DNA from: Caenorhabditis remanei | Taxonomy: Eukaryota; Nematoda; Chromadorea; Rhabditida; Rhabditidae | Assembly (NCBI RefSeq): GCF_010183535.1 | Contig: NC_071332.1 | Location: 11,036,001 to 11,100,000, forward strand | DNA: 64,000 nt | Reading direction: 5' to 3' | Shown here: piece by piece, positions 35,573 through 44,946 of the stretch | Layout: every line of letters begins with the position of its first letter | Position numbering within the stretch: position 1 is the stretch's first letter | The notes under the pieces: model-generated | Told to the model about the DNA's origin: nothing | The model's input: the letters and a program-made list of their open reading frames with translations, nothing else | The model's database searches: none | Translations under genes and position numbers: made by a program

Positions 35573-35943
35573 TCATGCATCTTTCTTCTTCTTACAGCAT
35601 GTATCCTCGCGGAAAAATTTCTTCTCGCATTTCTTGAAGCTGTGAAGATATTCTCCTTTTTCACAGTTGTTAGACATATTGAGCATGTTACGGTAGCAGC
35701 TGATCACGTGGCAAGTTGGGTCGAGCTGGAAAAAATGTCAAGAATTTCTAAACCTCAACCTGTTCAAACAAAAAAGCTTCGAACGAAAAAGCTTTGAATT
35801 ACCTCCAAAGGTGGAGCCAGTTCTGCCATTGAACTTTTCTTCTTCAATACCGCTTGTTCAGTTCCATTTCCAGTTTCAACTGGCGCACCAGAAATATCAG
35901 TTATCAGGAACAGAAGAACAAAACAAAAAACGAAAACTCTCAT
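35573..35943 (-). CDS. small secreted Cys-rich protein, unknown family
   Basis: Exons 35803-35943 and 35573-35725, phase 0, encode 97 residues. Signal peptide MRVFVFCFVLLFLITDISGA is followed by an acidic, Ser-containing pro-like stretch. The C-terminal domain holds seven cysteines (TCHVISC, NNCEKGE, KKCEKKF, DTCCKKKK) and a basic tail. The pro-region plus Cys-rich basic end could suit a processed peptide, but no family was recognised. It lies between the transthyretin-like gene A and the inverted duplication. Confidence 0.7.
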
Positions 35944-36226
35944 TTTTCCCGAGAAAGACGGGCAAATTCTCAACGAACCTCCCGTTTTATACCTGTCCCA
36001 TTAAAAATGTATTGACTTCTCAAAAATCGAGAAAAGTGTTTTCATTTTCAAGTGACTTGTAAACAAATGTGATGAGAAATCTCAAATGTTACAAGAGATC
36101 AAATTTCAAGGTGTCCCGATCAGAAAAGTGAAGAAAAAGTTGAGACGTCAAAGGTCAAGTAACCAGAAAACATTGGATTTTTAGTTTATAGGGATTATCT
36201 TCAAAATTCTATTTATTGTTAGGCAA

Positions 36227-36365
36227 GAATATTAACTAACTGTAAGGGTGTTCGTTCAGATGTCCATCACTTTCATTCATTTCTGAACTACTTCTTATCT
36301 AGATCTATGAATTACCAGGTGCTAACCCCACATCATTTTGATAAGTGTCACTTGAGACGTCTGTC
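36227..36365. repeat. right arm of tRNA inverted duplication, proximal part
   Basis: Reverse complement of about 34397-34535. The arm is split at 36365/37397 by a 1031-bp insertion and resumes with tRNA copy 2. Confidence 0.9.
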
Positions 36366-37396
36366 CACAGGTAGTTGGCGTGCGGACCGCATGCGGATTC
36401 AGTCCTCTTTTCCGTCCGTATAGAGTCCGCAGCGGAAATATGGTCCGCTGCGGACTGTATATGGACGCAGCGTGGACTTCGGGAAAAGAGGTGGAAGTGG
36501 TCGGCAGGCGTCCGCGCGCGGACCGTATATGGACGCGCTGGCCGCGGCCGCGGCATGCAGCAGCTCTTCCAAAAGCTCTCGGACTTCTCTCGGATAATGA
36601 TAATTTTTTAATCATTTATGGAGCTTTTACGTTTCTTTTCCTATTTTTTCAAGGTTTTCGCTTTTCTTTATGTTTTTTATATTCAAATTTCTCTTAATTA
36701 ATTTGTTCGTGAAAAATTCTCTCATTTTACTGTGAATGATCAGAAAAATATTGTGTTTTCAGTCAGTCCGATGATCGCAAAAAGAGAAGCAGCAACGAGA
36801 GCTAAAATGGAATCAATTCATCGATTTTCTCGAAGGTTTGTAATAGTATTCAGCATTTTCTATTCAAAATACACTTCTTTCAGTGAGGTAATTCGATGAA
36901 ATTGGCCACTCCTCAAACACTACACTGTATTTTTCCGGAAGGAGGAACCTATTTTCGAAAGTAAGTTAACTGAACAATTATATTATATTTCACAATTAAT
37001 TGATTTTCTTTTCAGAAATACAAAGGGAAAACAGAAGTCAGCGACTGAAAATGCTTCTACCACAATTGGATTTCGATGGATTTCAAGGACACGACTGCCA
37101 GACAAACATGTGATTTCTAAGTAATTCGCTGTGTTTTCTTCTTATTTTCATCATTTTAATGTTCCTTCTATCCTTCTTTTAATAAAAGAGTAATTTTATC
37201 TCTAATCTTCTTTGTTAAATGATGATCTCAACCGGAAAATAAAGTAGGGAGAGGGCTGGCAGTGCGAGCGACTACGTCCGCGCGCGGACTCAAAACGGAC
37301 CGTATACGGACCACATACAATGCCTTTCCGGATTCCTGCTGCGTCCACGCGCGGCCCATATATCGTCCATATCGTGTCCGTGGCGGACGACCTGTG
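36366..37396. mobile_element. GC-ended insertion with CACAGGT termini
   Basis: The insertion is defined exactly by comparison with the uninterrupted left arm. It begins CACAGGT and ends ACCTGTG, with a 2-bp TC duplication at 36364-36365 and 37397-37398. Each end carries 130-200 bp rich in short palindromic motifs such as CGTCCGCGCGCGGAC, GTCCGCTGCGGAC and CCGTATACGG. The middle is AT-rich and non-coding as far as I see. CACA-type ends, subterminal repeats and a short target duplication recall CACTA-like (CMC) DNA transposons, but no transposase is present and the class is a guess. Confidence 0.75.
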
Positions 37397-37644
37397 TCGA
37401 TCGCGGAGAGATGGCCGAGCGGTCCAAGGCGCTGGTTTAAGGCACCAGTCCCTTCGGGGGCGTGGGTTCGAATCCCACTCTCTTCAGTTTCTTTTTTTGT
37501 TGTTTGTACTGCAAAGATGAAACGGAAACTTGTCCGTACTTATCGGAACGTTCTACAGAAGATTTGAGGTTGAATAAAACATTTGAAGTAAACATTTCCG
37601 GTGTGAAATTCCCGCGAACAATGCCGAATCATATCTCATTATTC
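37397..37644. repeat. right arm of tRNA inverted duplication, distal part
   Basis: Reverse complement of about 34139-34398, including tRNA copy 2. At its end a small hairpin forms between ATGCCGAAT (37621-37629) and ATTCGGCAT (37641-37649). Confidence 0.88.
37405..37486 (+). tRNA. tRNA-Leu (AAG), copy 2
   Basis: Apparently identical to copy 1. Anticodon AAG at 37439-37441, long variable arm, T-loop GGTTCGAATCC, T7 terminator at 37492-37498. The inserted element ends only 8 bp upstream of position 1, so native 5' flanking DNA beyond 6-8 bp is replaced by transposon sequence. Internal A and B boxes are intact. Confidence 0.95.
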
Positions 37645-37782
37645 GGCATTACTTCTCTTTCTAATTCACTTTCTAATTTTATAAGAATAGTTTTGTATTT
37701 TTAGAAAGTATTATATTTACTAGTTAAAAAAAGCAAGAGAAACCATATAAATAAATAATTTCTCTCCACTTGTTCATTTGAA

Positions 37783-38495
37783 TCAGTAGTCTTTACACTC
37801 CATCGTTTTGGCGAAAACTCCCCATAGAATGTATCCGAGTCCCAATCGTTCTGAGTCATCGTTATTGTGAAGTTCAACCGAGCCAATATCAAATTCCTGT
37901 TTTTAGGTTAATAGACATGAAAATGTATGAAATTTTTAAAACCTTTTCTGGAACATGTCTCTCGGTTATATATGAAGCTGGAATGTTGATTTGTAGTCCT
38001 CCAGAACTGCATCGTCGACCGACTGACAATTTAGAACCACAGTAATTTGGTACATAGACATATGGAGTTACCGTTGGCTATAAGTTAGAAGTGTATTCTG
38101 TAGAGCTTCGGGACGAACAATATCATTGATATAATAAGTTACTAGTATATTTTCGTATTAAAAACTCACATAATCGGACCCCCAAACTTTCATCGAGAAA
38201 TTACCGTATTGATCCGTTTTCGTTTCCATCCACTCAGAATCTCGGAACACTGAATAGTAACGGTTACAAAAACGGAGATTGAAAAAACCAGATTACCATA
38301 ATTTTTCTCATAAATCCGAACATGTTCGTATGCATACGGTTGTCCTTTACATAACAATTGACCTACTGCATAAACGGTTCCTTCGGATATTGATAAATAT
38401 CTTGGTGGCAGGAGAGAAATAAGGAGAAGCTGAAAGCTTTGTAGAATCCAATTGAGACAAAGATGAAACATTCAAAAACTTACTATTTTGATCAT
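37783..38495 (-). CDS. transthyretin-like (TTR) secreted protein B
   Basis: Exons in order 38484-38495, 38297-38429, 38170-38249, 37943-38077 and 37783-37896 encode 157 residues. Exon sizes 80, 135 and 114 equal those of the paralog at 34682-35406. Signal-like segment IKILLLISLLPP starts the chain. Family motifs are AVGQLLCKGQPYAYEHVRIYEK, TDQYGNFSMKVWG and PYVYVPNYCGSKLSVGRRC. The last exon reads EFDIGSVELHNND with a C-terminal Cys (MECKDY). Extracellular protein of unknown ligand. The extra Cys pair around GRRCSSGG is not in the consensus I know. Confidence 0.86.
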
Positions 38496-38752
38496 TTTCA
38501 AGAGAAAATAAAAAGTTCATGATGACTAAAATTGCAGATCTTCGGAGATGATCATAAACAACAACAGCTTATAGGCAGGGGTCACGAAAATACGTTTTGA
38601 AAACGTTTAGTATTCGATGAAAATATATTTAACGAAGGTGTAATTTATTCAAGAGAGCACCCCCGGTTTACGATTAAAGCGCATTATTCAGACGGAAGTG
38701 AGATAAAAGTTGACTAGTGTATGGTATTTGTACTATAGTCTTTTTTATTAGC

Positions 38753-39956
38753 TCAGCTAATCGTATAATTGTCCGCTGCTGTGTTTGTCGTAAACATTGG
38801 ATAGTTATTTATGGCTCTGATATTTTCAGTGTTTCTTTTCTTGAACCAGAACACTACAGTACTCCGATAAGGATGATGAATCAGTATCATTGACGAAGTG
38901 CTCACGAGACCGTGCAGTGACGTTACAGCCACGATAATATTATTCATAGCTGTAAATATTGCTACTTTTCGGAAAATTTAGTACCCAAAAATCAACATAC
39001 ATCTGTTGAAAACTTCCTGTGAAATCGCCCACATCGCATAAGATGCTGGGAATACTAAATACAACACAGGAATTCCCGTCTGCCAGATCAACGCCTTCAT
39101 AAGATTTTTCTGAAGACGTCGAGTGTTTTCCGACAACATTCTTGCACCAAAGTTTGTTGACAACTGCACCATAATCAGGATTGCAAATGTTATGAGTTGC
39201 CCGAAAACTACTATTATGAATAAAAGTGACGTGATTATGATAATCGATTGGTCAAGACTCGGGACTACAATTTCAGTGGAATAGAGGAAGGCGGGAATAC
39301 ATGGAAGTGTCTGGAGTATGATAATTATTATGTTAGAGAAGTTAGAGACACGTAATTAAACGTTTTATCTAATTCAAAAACTCACAGTAAACACAACTTC
39401 TCTTGCTGCATCTTGATCTGGAACTTGAAGAATAGTAGGGATTTGAAAAATTAAGCAGAACAGAAAGTTCCCGAGGACCCAGAATGGCTGGACTTGTTTC
39501 CAACGAGTGTTCTTGTGATTCAGAAGGCGGAAGCGGTTCTCAAATATCATTGCTGTGGAAACGCAGACAACTGAAATAGTTATCATTCTTAATTTACATT
39601 TGTTTTCTTCGGTTTGCTAACTTACAACAAATTGAAGTGAGTAATAACCATAATTGAATTGTCTGTTTAATTCCAGCCGTACTGAACAAACCTAGTAGAA
39701 ATCCAGAGGGACTCGGGAATAATGGAAATGGAATAATGAAAACATTCAGCATTAAATCCACGAGAACATTCCAGAAGTGGAAGTGTAAAAGTGTCCATTT
39801 CACAGAATGCATACTTCCGGGGGTCTTTCTTAGTATACAATAGAATCCTACCAAGTGTAAAGGAGTCACGACGATAGCCATAGCATGAGAAAATATCATG
39901 AAAGTATCCGGAGAATTGAGCCAAGACTCAGATTCTAGAGGACAGGAGGTAGGCAT
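38753..39956 (-). CDS. srh chemoreceptor, tandem copy A
   Basis: 7TM srh-type receptor. Exons in order 39626-39956, 39386-39570, 39001-39310 and 38753-38949, 340 residues. Motifs: TPLHLVGFYCILRKTP, SVKWTLLHFHFWN, IFENRFRLL, VPDQDAAREVVF, LPCIPAFLYS and IHHPYRSTVVFWF. Exons 1-3 have exactly the sizes (331, 185, 310) of the neighbour at 40135-41306, its head-to-tail tandem duplicate. Frame intact. A longer start upstream at 40010 is possible; 39956 was chosen because MPTSC aligns with MLFPC of the duplicate. Confidence 0.9.
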
Positions 39957-40134
39957 GATAGACAAAAAAGAAGTTTTGTCCGTAAAAACTGAAAAATAAA
40001 CGAGTCTCAAGAATTTTTCGGCTCAAAAATGTAATTGTTACTTTTACGAAAAGTGATAGTTACACTACTTGCAGATGACGATATTATAGAAACAGAAGTT
40101 TAATAATCACAAACAGATCTATGATTCCTTTTCA

Positions 40135-41306
40135 TTAAAAAACAGAATTCGTGGAAAAAATATTTGGATGGTTTACAGTTCTCGAATTTTCAGTTTTCCT
40201 TTTTCTGAACCAAAATGCTACTGTACTCCTGTACGGCTGATGAATGAGAATAATTGATAAGGTATTTCAAGACCATGTAATGATGCCGTCGATACAACTA
40301 TGTTGTTTAGAGCTGGAAAAGAATGCTTACAGTGAGTCACTTATTTCAGTCCTATTACTCATGTTGAAGTAATCTGCTGAGAATGCGAAAGTAGTGTAAC
40401 ATGAGGGGAGAACCAAGTACATGAATGGAATCCCCGTCTGCCAGATCAACGCCTTCAGGAGATTTTTTTGAAGACGACGAGTGCTTCCCGACAGCATGTT
40501 TGCGCCGAAATTCGACGATAATTGGCCTATAATAATGGCAGCAAATGCAACGAGTTGTCCGAAGACGACAACAATAAACACAGTTAAACTGATGATGATA
40601 ACTGTTTCTTCAAGAGTTGGAACAACAATTTCAGTAGAGAATAAAAATTCGGGAACACATGGAAGAGCCTGAAAAGTGATAGTGGCATGGTGTTTCATTT
40701 TTTGTATGGAAAACGGGAAACTACTTTTTTAAAAACACACATTCAAAACGAATTCTTTGGCAAAGTCAACGTCTGGAACTTGAAGTATTATTGGGATTTG
40801 GTATAGAAGACAGAATAAAATATTCCCAAACATCCAGAAAGGACGGCACTTTTTCCACAATTTCTTCTTCGAGTTCAATAAATAGAACCGGTTTTCAAAG
40901 ATCATTGTTGTAGATAAGCAAACAACTGAAAAGTTATTGAATCCTAATGGATTCGAACAATAATGCATTACTTACAGCTTACAGACGTCATCAAAATCAG
41001 CAACTGAATAGTTTGTTTCAATCCAAGAGTAGTTAGTAACCCAATCAAAACTGTAGCTGGCATTGGAAGTAGTGAAATAGGTACAGAAAATACATTGAAT
41101 ATCAAGTCAACTACTACATTCCAAAAATGAAAATGTAAAAGTGACAACTTAACAGATTGCATATTCCCAGGTGTCTTTTTCACAATATAATAAGTGCAAA
41201 GTACATGTAACGGTACTGCAATACCCGTTTTTATATATGAGAGAATGATAACTGAGTCCGGAGAACTCAACCAAGTTTCAGTATCGGCGGGGCAAGGAAA
41301 CAGCAT
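40135..41306 (-). pseudogene. srh chemoreceptor, tandem copy B, frameshift in last exon
   Basis: Exons in order 40976-41306, 40741-40925, 40359-40668 and 40135-40312. The first three match copy A in size and frame (VPLHVLCTYYIVKKTP, SVKLSLLHFHFWN, IFENRFYLL, VPDVDFAKEF, LPCVPEFLFS). In the last exon the frame is lost just after SLHGL, near 40263-40270. The read frame stops after ISRTGVQ, while the conserved ILIHQPYRSTVAFWF stretch and a homologous tail lie one frame over. The exon length of 178 is one base short of keeping frame. As written, the receptor lacks its normal TM7 and tail. It may be a recent pseudogene, a polymorphism or an error. Confidence 0.82.
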
Positions 41307-44021
41307 CAGGTGGTGCAAATATAAATTGGAAAAGCAGAAGAAGTTGAAAAATGGTTCAGTCATATCTACCCCGCGAAAAAATATAATAACTACCTTTCTC
41401 GGGAATAATTATGGAGGAAGTTTTCAATTACTTTGTCTACTGAAATCTGGTTGAGAATTGCCAAAAATTGATCGCTGATGTGTACTAGGAATGCAAACTA
41501 TGTATATCAAAAATTTTTTAGTGGGATCAAATAAAAATGTGTTTTGAAAAAAGATTATAGAGTTTGTGGCCTTAACAACCTAGATGATTGTTGAATGCTG
41601 AGAAGACAGAAGCATCTTGAGTGCAGTCTGTGTGAAAAATTGCACACAGTACAATGGGTTCCCATTCTTTCAGAAAAAAAATTCAACATGATTTTCAGAA
41701 TACCCTTAAAGTCATAAGCCAATAATCTCATTTCAAAACTTCACTGACCCATAGAATGGATACCGACACTGAACTTCGCTGATATTTTCTATGCTGATAT
41801 TTTTCATATTGCTCAACGACAGATTTCCGGCTCGGACAGTGTAGAAAAAGGAAATTATGTGAAAGGTACTGAGATCTAGTTAGGTATGTTTCTTCGAATA
41901 TCACACTTTCAAAAATGAATTAATAGTTTTCTTGCCATTTCTATACCGCACATCGTCCATACAATCCAAAAAGACGTATTTCAACTTTAAAATTATTTTG
42001 TTAGCTTCCTTCTCCCTCACTTTTGAATAAAACAAGAATTATACTGTTCCTTCTACCTAAAATCCAGATTTATTTTGTTTTATAAGACTAATTATCTCTT
42101 ATATTTTTATTAACCAGATTGTTTTTCACGTTTCTTCTCAAGTCGGCCGGCATCAAAAGACAATCCTTTTACACCAGTGTTCCGGTCTTCACATTTTCTC
42201 CACGTCCCTTTTCTTTCAAGAATGCCGACGTTGTTTTTTTCTGAAGGAATGGGAAAATCTATTTTTTTAATGAATAGGGAAATGTACCGATGTCGAAATT
42301 GAAATTGAGCTATAGAGTCGGTACAGATTTCTGCGAACTTCAACAAATACATTTTTATCTATATTTTCAGTTTCTTAGTACCAATTTTTCTTAGTGCCAA
42401 TTTTTGATCAGTCCACTCTTGAAAACAGTATAAGTTCAACACCAATACTATGGATTGGATCCAGGATCGATTTCTAGAGTGGAAAATGTTATTCAACAGT
42501 ATCTTATCATATTATGTAGCAACAAAATATTTTTTTGTCGGTGAAATCAAAGAATGGTTCCAGACGACGGCATTTCCCGTTTTTCACATACACTTGCTCA
42601 TCTTCACATTTTCTCTTTCACGGTAGCCCGCCTACCTTTGTCGGCTAGATACAGTCAAAACAAACCGCCAAAATTAAAAAGAACCCGCCTTTCACAGTTA
42701 TGAACCACTGAATATTTCATTCATCCCATCATGTTTTAGTTTCTCTCGGTTCTGTCCTCATTTGTCATGTATCTTTCGTTTCTGCTTCCAATACGTCGCT
42801 GATAGGCACGCTCTGGTTGCAATCCTACACCAGATAACTGAGATTAAGATCGAGACCAGAGATGTTTTAGGCCAGGTATCGCTTAAGATCGCAGTTTCTT
42901 GAAACTTTTTTCAGAAATTACCAAAATTTTTATTCTGGTTTTGACCAGGATAAAGGGTCAAACTAGTTCAATGTCTACTTATATCTAATAAACCCGCGAT
43001 GTTCTACTAGAGATTCAATCGTATTTATCAAAAGAAAGCTGAAAAAAAACACACTTAAGAAAAATCTTGTTTTTATCTGCACCCTGAGCTTTTAAAGAAT
43101 TTTTTTTGGGTAAATTATGTTGTTCAGTTCTAAATATTTTTGGCGATTATTTCTTCATGAGAACTGAAATCAATTCAATATTTTCTCATTTCTTTCCCAA
43201 TAAAATATGGGTGGTCTCTGTGGCGGCACTGTCAAAGGACTTGTTAGAGAGACTGACCTGTCACGGCAATCTGGAACGCGTTCTCCCACATCCGCAAATT
43301 TTCACGTATACTCTTTCACAGTACTCTGCCGCCCTTTGTCGGCACGCTATACTCAAAACAAACCGCATTGACTGGAAAGGCCCCGCCCATCCGTTAGCAG
43401 TTAGGTACGATCTCGTTCAGTTCATTCGCATTGTCTTGTTTCGGTTAGTTCCGTTTTTCCTCTTCCATTGGTTTGTTTCAAGTCTTCTGTTTTGAGATTC
43501 TCTTCTCCTGTTTGTACTTTGAAGAGCCCGTTTTAGAACTATTATTAGATTTTAGTCTGAGTAAAAGAAATTCTAAAAAGGTTTTGTACAAACTCGATCT
43601 CAATTATGTTCTAGCTCTTTGAAACTTTCAAAAGAATTCAGCACACCATAAGTCTTAAATTCAATACACAACTAATTCTAGTTCTTCATTATTTTTTTTA
43701 ATTTCCCGATCTGTACTACATTTCTTTCATTTGGATCATCTTCACATATTTATAACCTCCTCTGATGTTTCTAGCCGCTGACTATGCCTTAGCCATAAAA
43801 TCGCTACATTTTTATGACGGTCCCTTTGAAAGTATGTCACTTCCTTTTGTCGGTAAGACTGTAAAAGACGGTAGCGTTTATTATGTGAACTACCTTCATA
43901 GTCTACTGGAAAACATTTGTTCAGTTCAAAACATTCTTTTAATCTTTTTTCCTCTTGATTCTACGTTTGTGCATGTTGGAATTTCTCTCAAGTTAATTTT
44001 TCGTTCATTCCAGATCTCACA
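41307..44021. other. long intergenic region upstream of ETS gene
   Basis: About 2.7 kb with no gene recognised. It contains a diverged ~59-bp direct repeat (42611-42669 and 43309-43367), listed separately. Long upstream regions are common for transcription-factor genes. Confidence 0.5.
42611..43367 (+). repeat. pair of ~59-bp diverged direct repeats
   Basis: Units at 42611-42669 and 43309-43367 align without gaps and share CTCTTTCAC, CTTTGTCGGC and TCAAAACAAACCGC. They are 698 bp apart, upstream of the ETS gene. They could be duplicated regulatory DNA, alternative promoters or an old dispersed repeat. Confidence 0.55.
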
Positions 44022-44946
44022 ATGGACTCCACTACGAACTCCAATATTTCCACTCCTCGCACTTCTCCAAACGGAAAACAACGTCTTCTGAACTTCCTTC
44101 ACGGTCTACTCGACGATGGCGAGCACATGGATGTGATCACGTGGACAAACGAATCAAGAAAGGAATTCATCTTGAGAAAACCACACAAAGTAGCCGAACT
44201 TTGGGGAGCAGCAACAGGAAATCCCGGAATGACGTACGATAAGATGTCAAGAGGACTTCGATATTTCTATAAGAACAACACACTGGAAAAGGTGAGTTAA
44301 AAGTTCAGAAAGTTGGAAATTAGTTTTAGTTTGAACGATCGCTAAGTAAGTTCCAATCCCTTTCTTTTCCAGCTTCCCGGAAAGGATTCACGTTATCGCT
44401 TTACTGATAACGAGGATAAGAAACCACTCATTCAAATCAGCTGCAACTCACAAGGAAGTTCCAGGTAAGTGGGGGCTCCAACCCGGGGGTATAGGGTTTC
44501 GGAGCATTTTCAGGTTCGCCGTCACATCGTCGTCAAGCTGTACTTCTCGAGACTTCTGGAGACATCTTCTGAGCCTTTTGGAGCATGCCGCCACGTCAAC
44601 AGTCTGATCACGTCATGTCAATCAACAACACCGATGACACGTGGATTTCGCTGAAAAGTTTTCTCACATTTCACATCAAAATTTTTATTTTTTCAGCTTG
44701 TCATCGTCACCATCGTCATCATCAACAGGATCCACATCACCACCACCTGCAGTCGGAGCTCCAGTTGTCAACCCATTTGCACTCATGAACCCTGAGTCGT
44801 TGGCTCAATTGACTCAAAATATGATTCACTTCAACAGATTCATCACTCAATATCCATTTCTCCAAACTCTTCCTATTCCTATTCAACTTCAAATGTTCTT
44901 CCAATCCAAGACCCTTTTCCCCCAATTGTTTCCTGTTGATAATTGA
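44022..44946 (+). CDS. small ETS-domain transcription factor
   Basis: DNA-binding regulator recognising GGA(A/T) cores. Exons 44022-44291, 44373-44464 and 44697-44946 give 203 residues. The ETS domain spans about residues 18-102: LLNFLHGLLDDGEHMDVITW, then HKVAELWGAATGNPGMTYDKMSRGLRYFYKNN, and KLPGKDSRYRF. The recognition helix has MSRGLRYFYKNN where most ETS proteins read LSRALRYYY, so the first Arg is kept and the surroundings differ. A Ser-rich linker joins a short C-terminal region. The 232-bp last intron contains open sequence, so an alternative exon there is possible. No pointed domain. I cannot match it to a named C. elegans ets gene. Confidence 0.88.

Noticed and set aside
36375..36697. 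Overlapping Arg/Pro-rich open frames on both strands
   Set aside because: They arise from GC-rich palindromic transposon ends, where stops are rare in all frames.
37262..37567. Open frame across tRNA copy 2, also seen at 34228-34530
   Set aside because: Identical peptides come from reading through the duplicated tRNA; it is an RNA gene.
43765..44091. Open frame overlapping the ETS start
   Set aside because: Different frame from the ETS domain, no similarity, and includes likely 5' UTR.
44469..44654. Possible alternative exon in the last ETS intron
   Set aside because: Joining at GTTCGCC leads to a stop within about 30 codons, whereas the direct splice 44464 to 44697 keeps frame.
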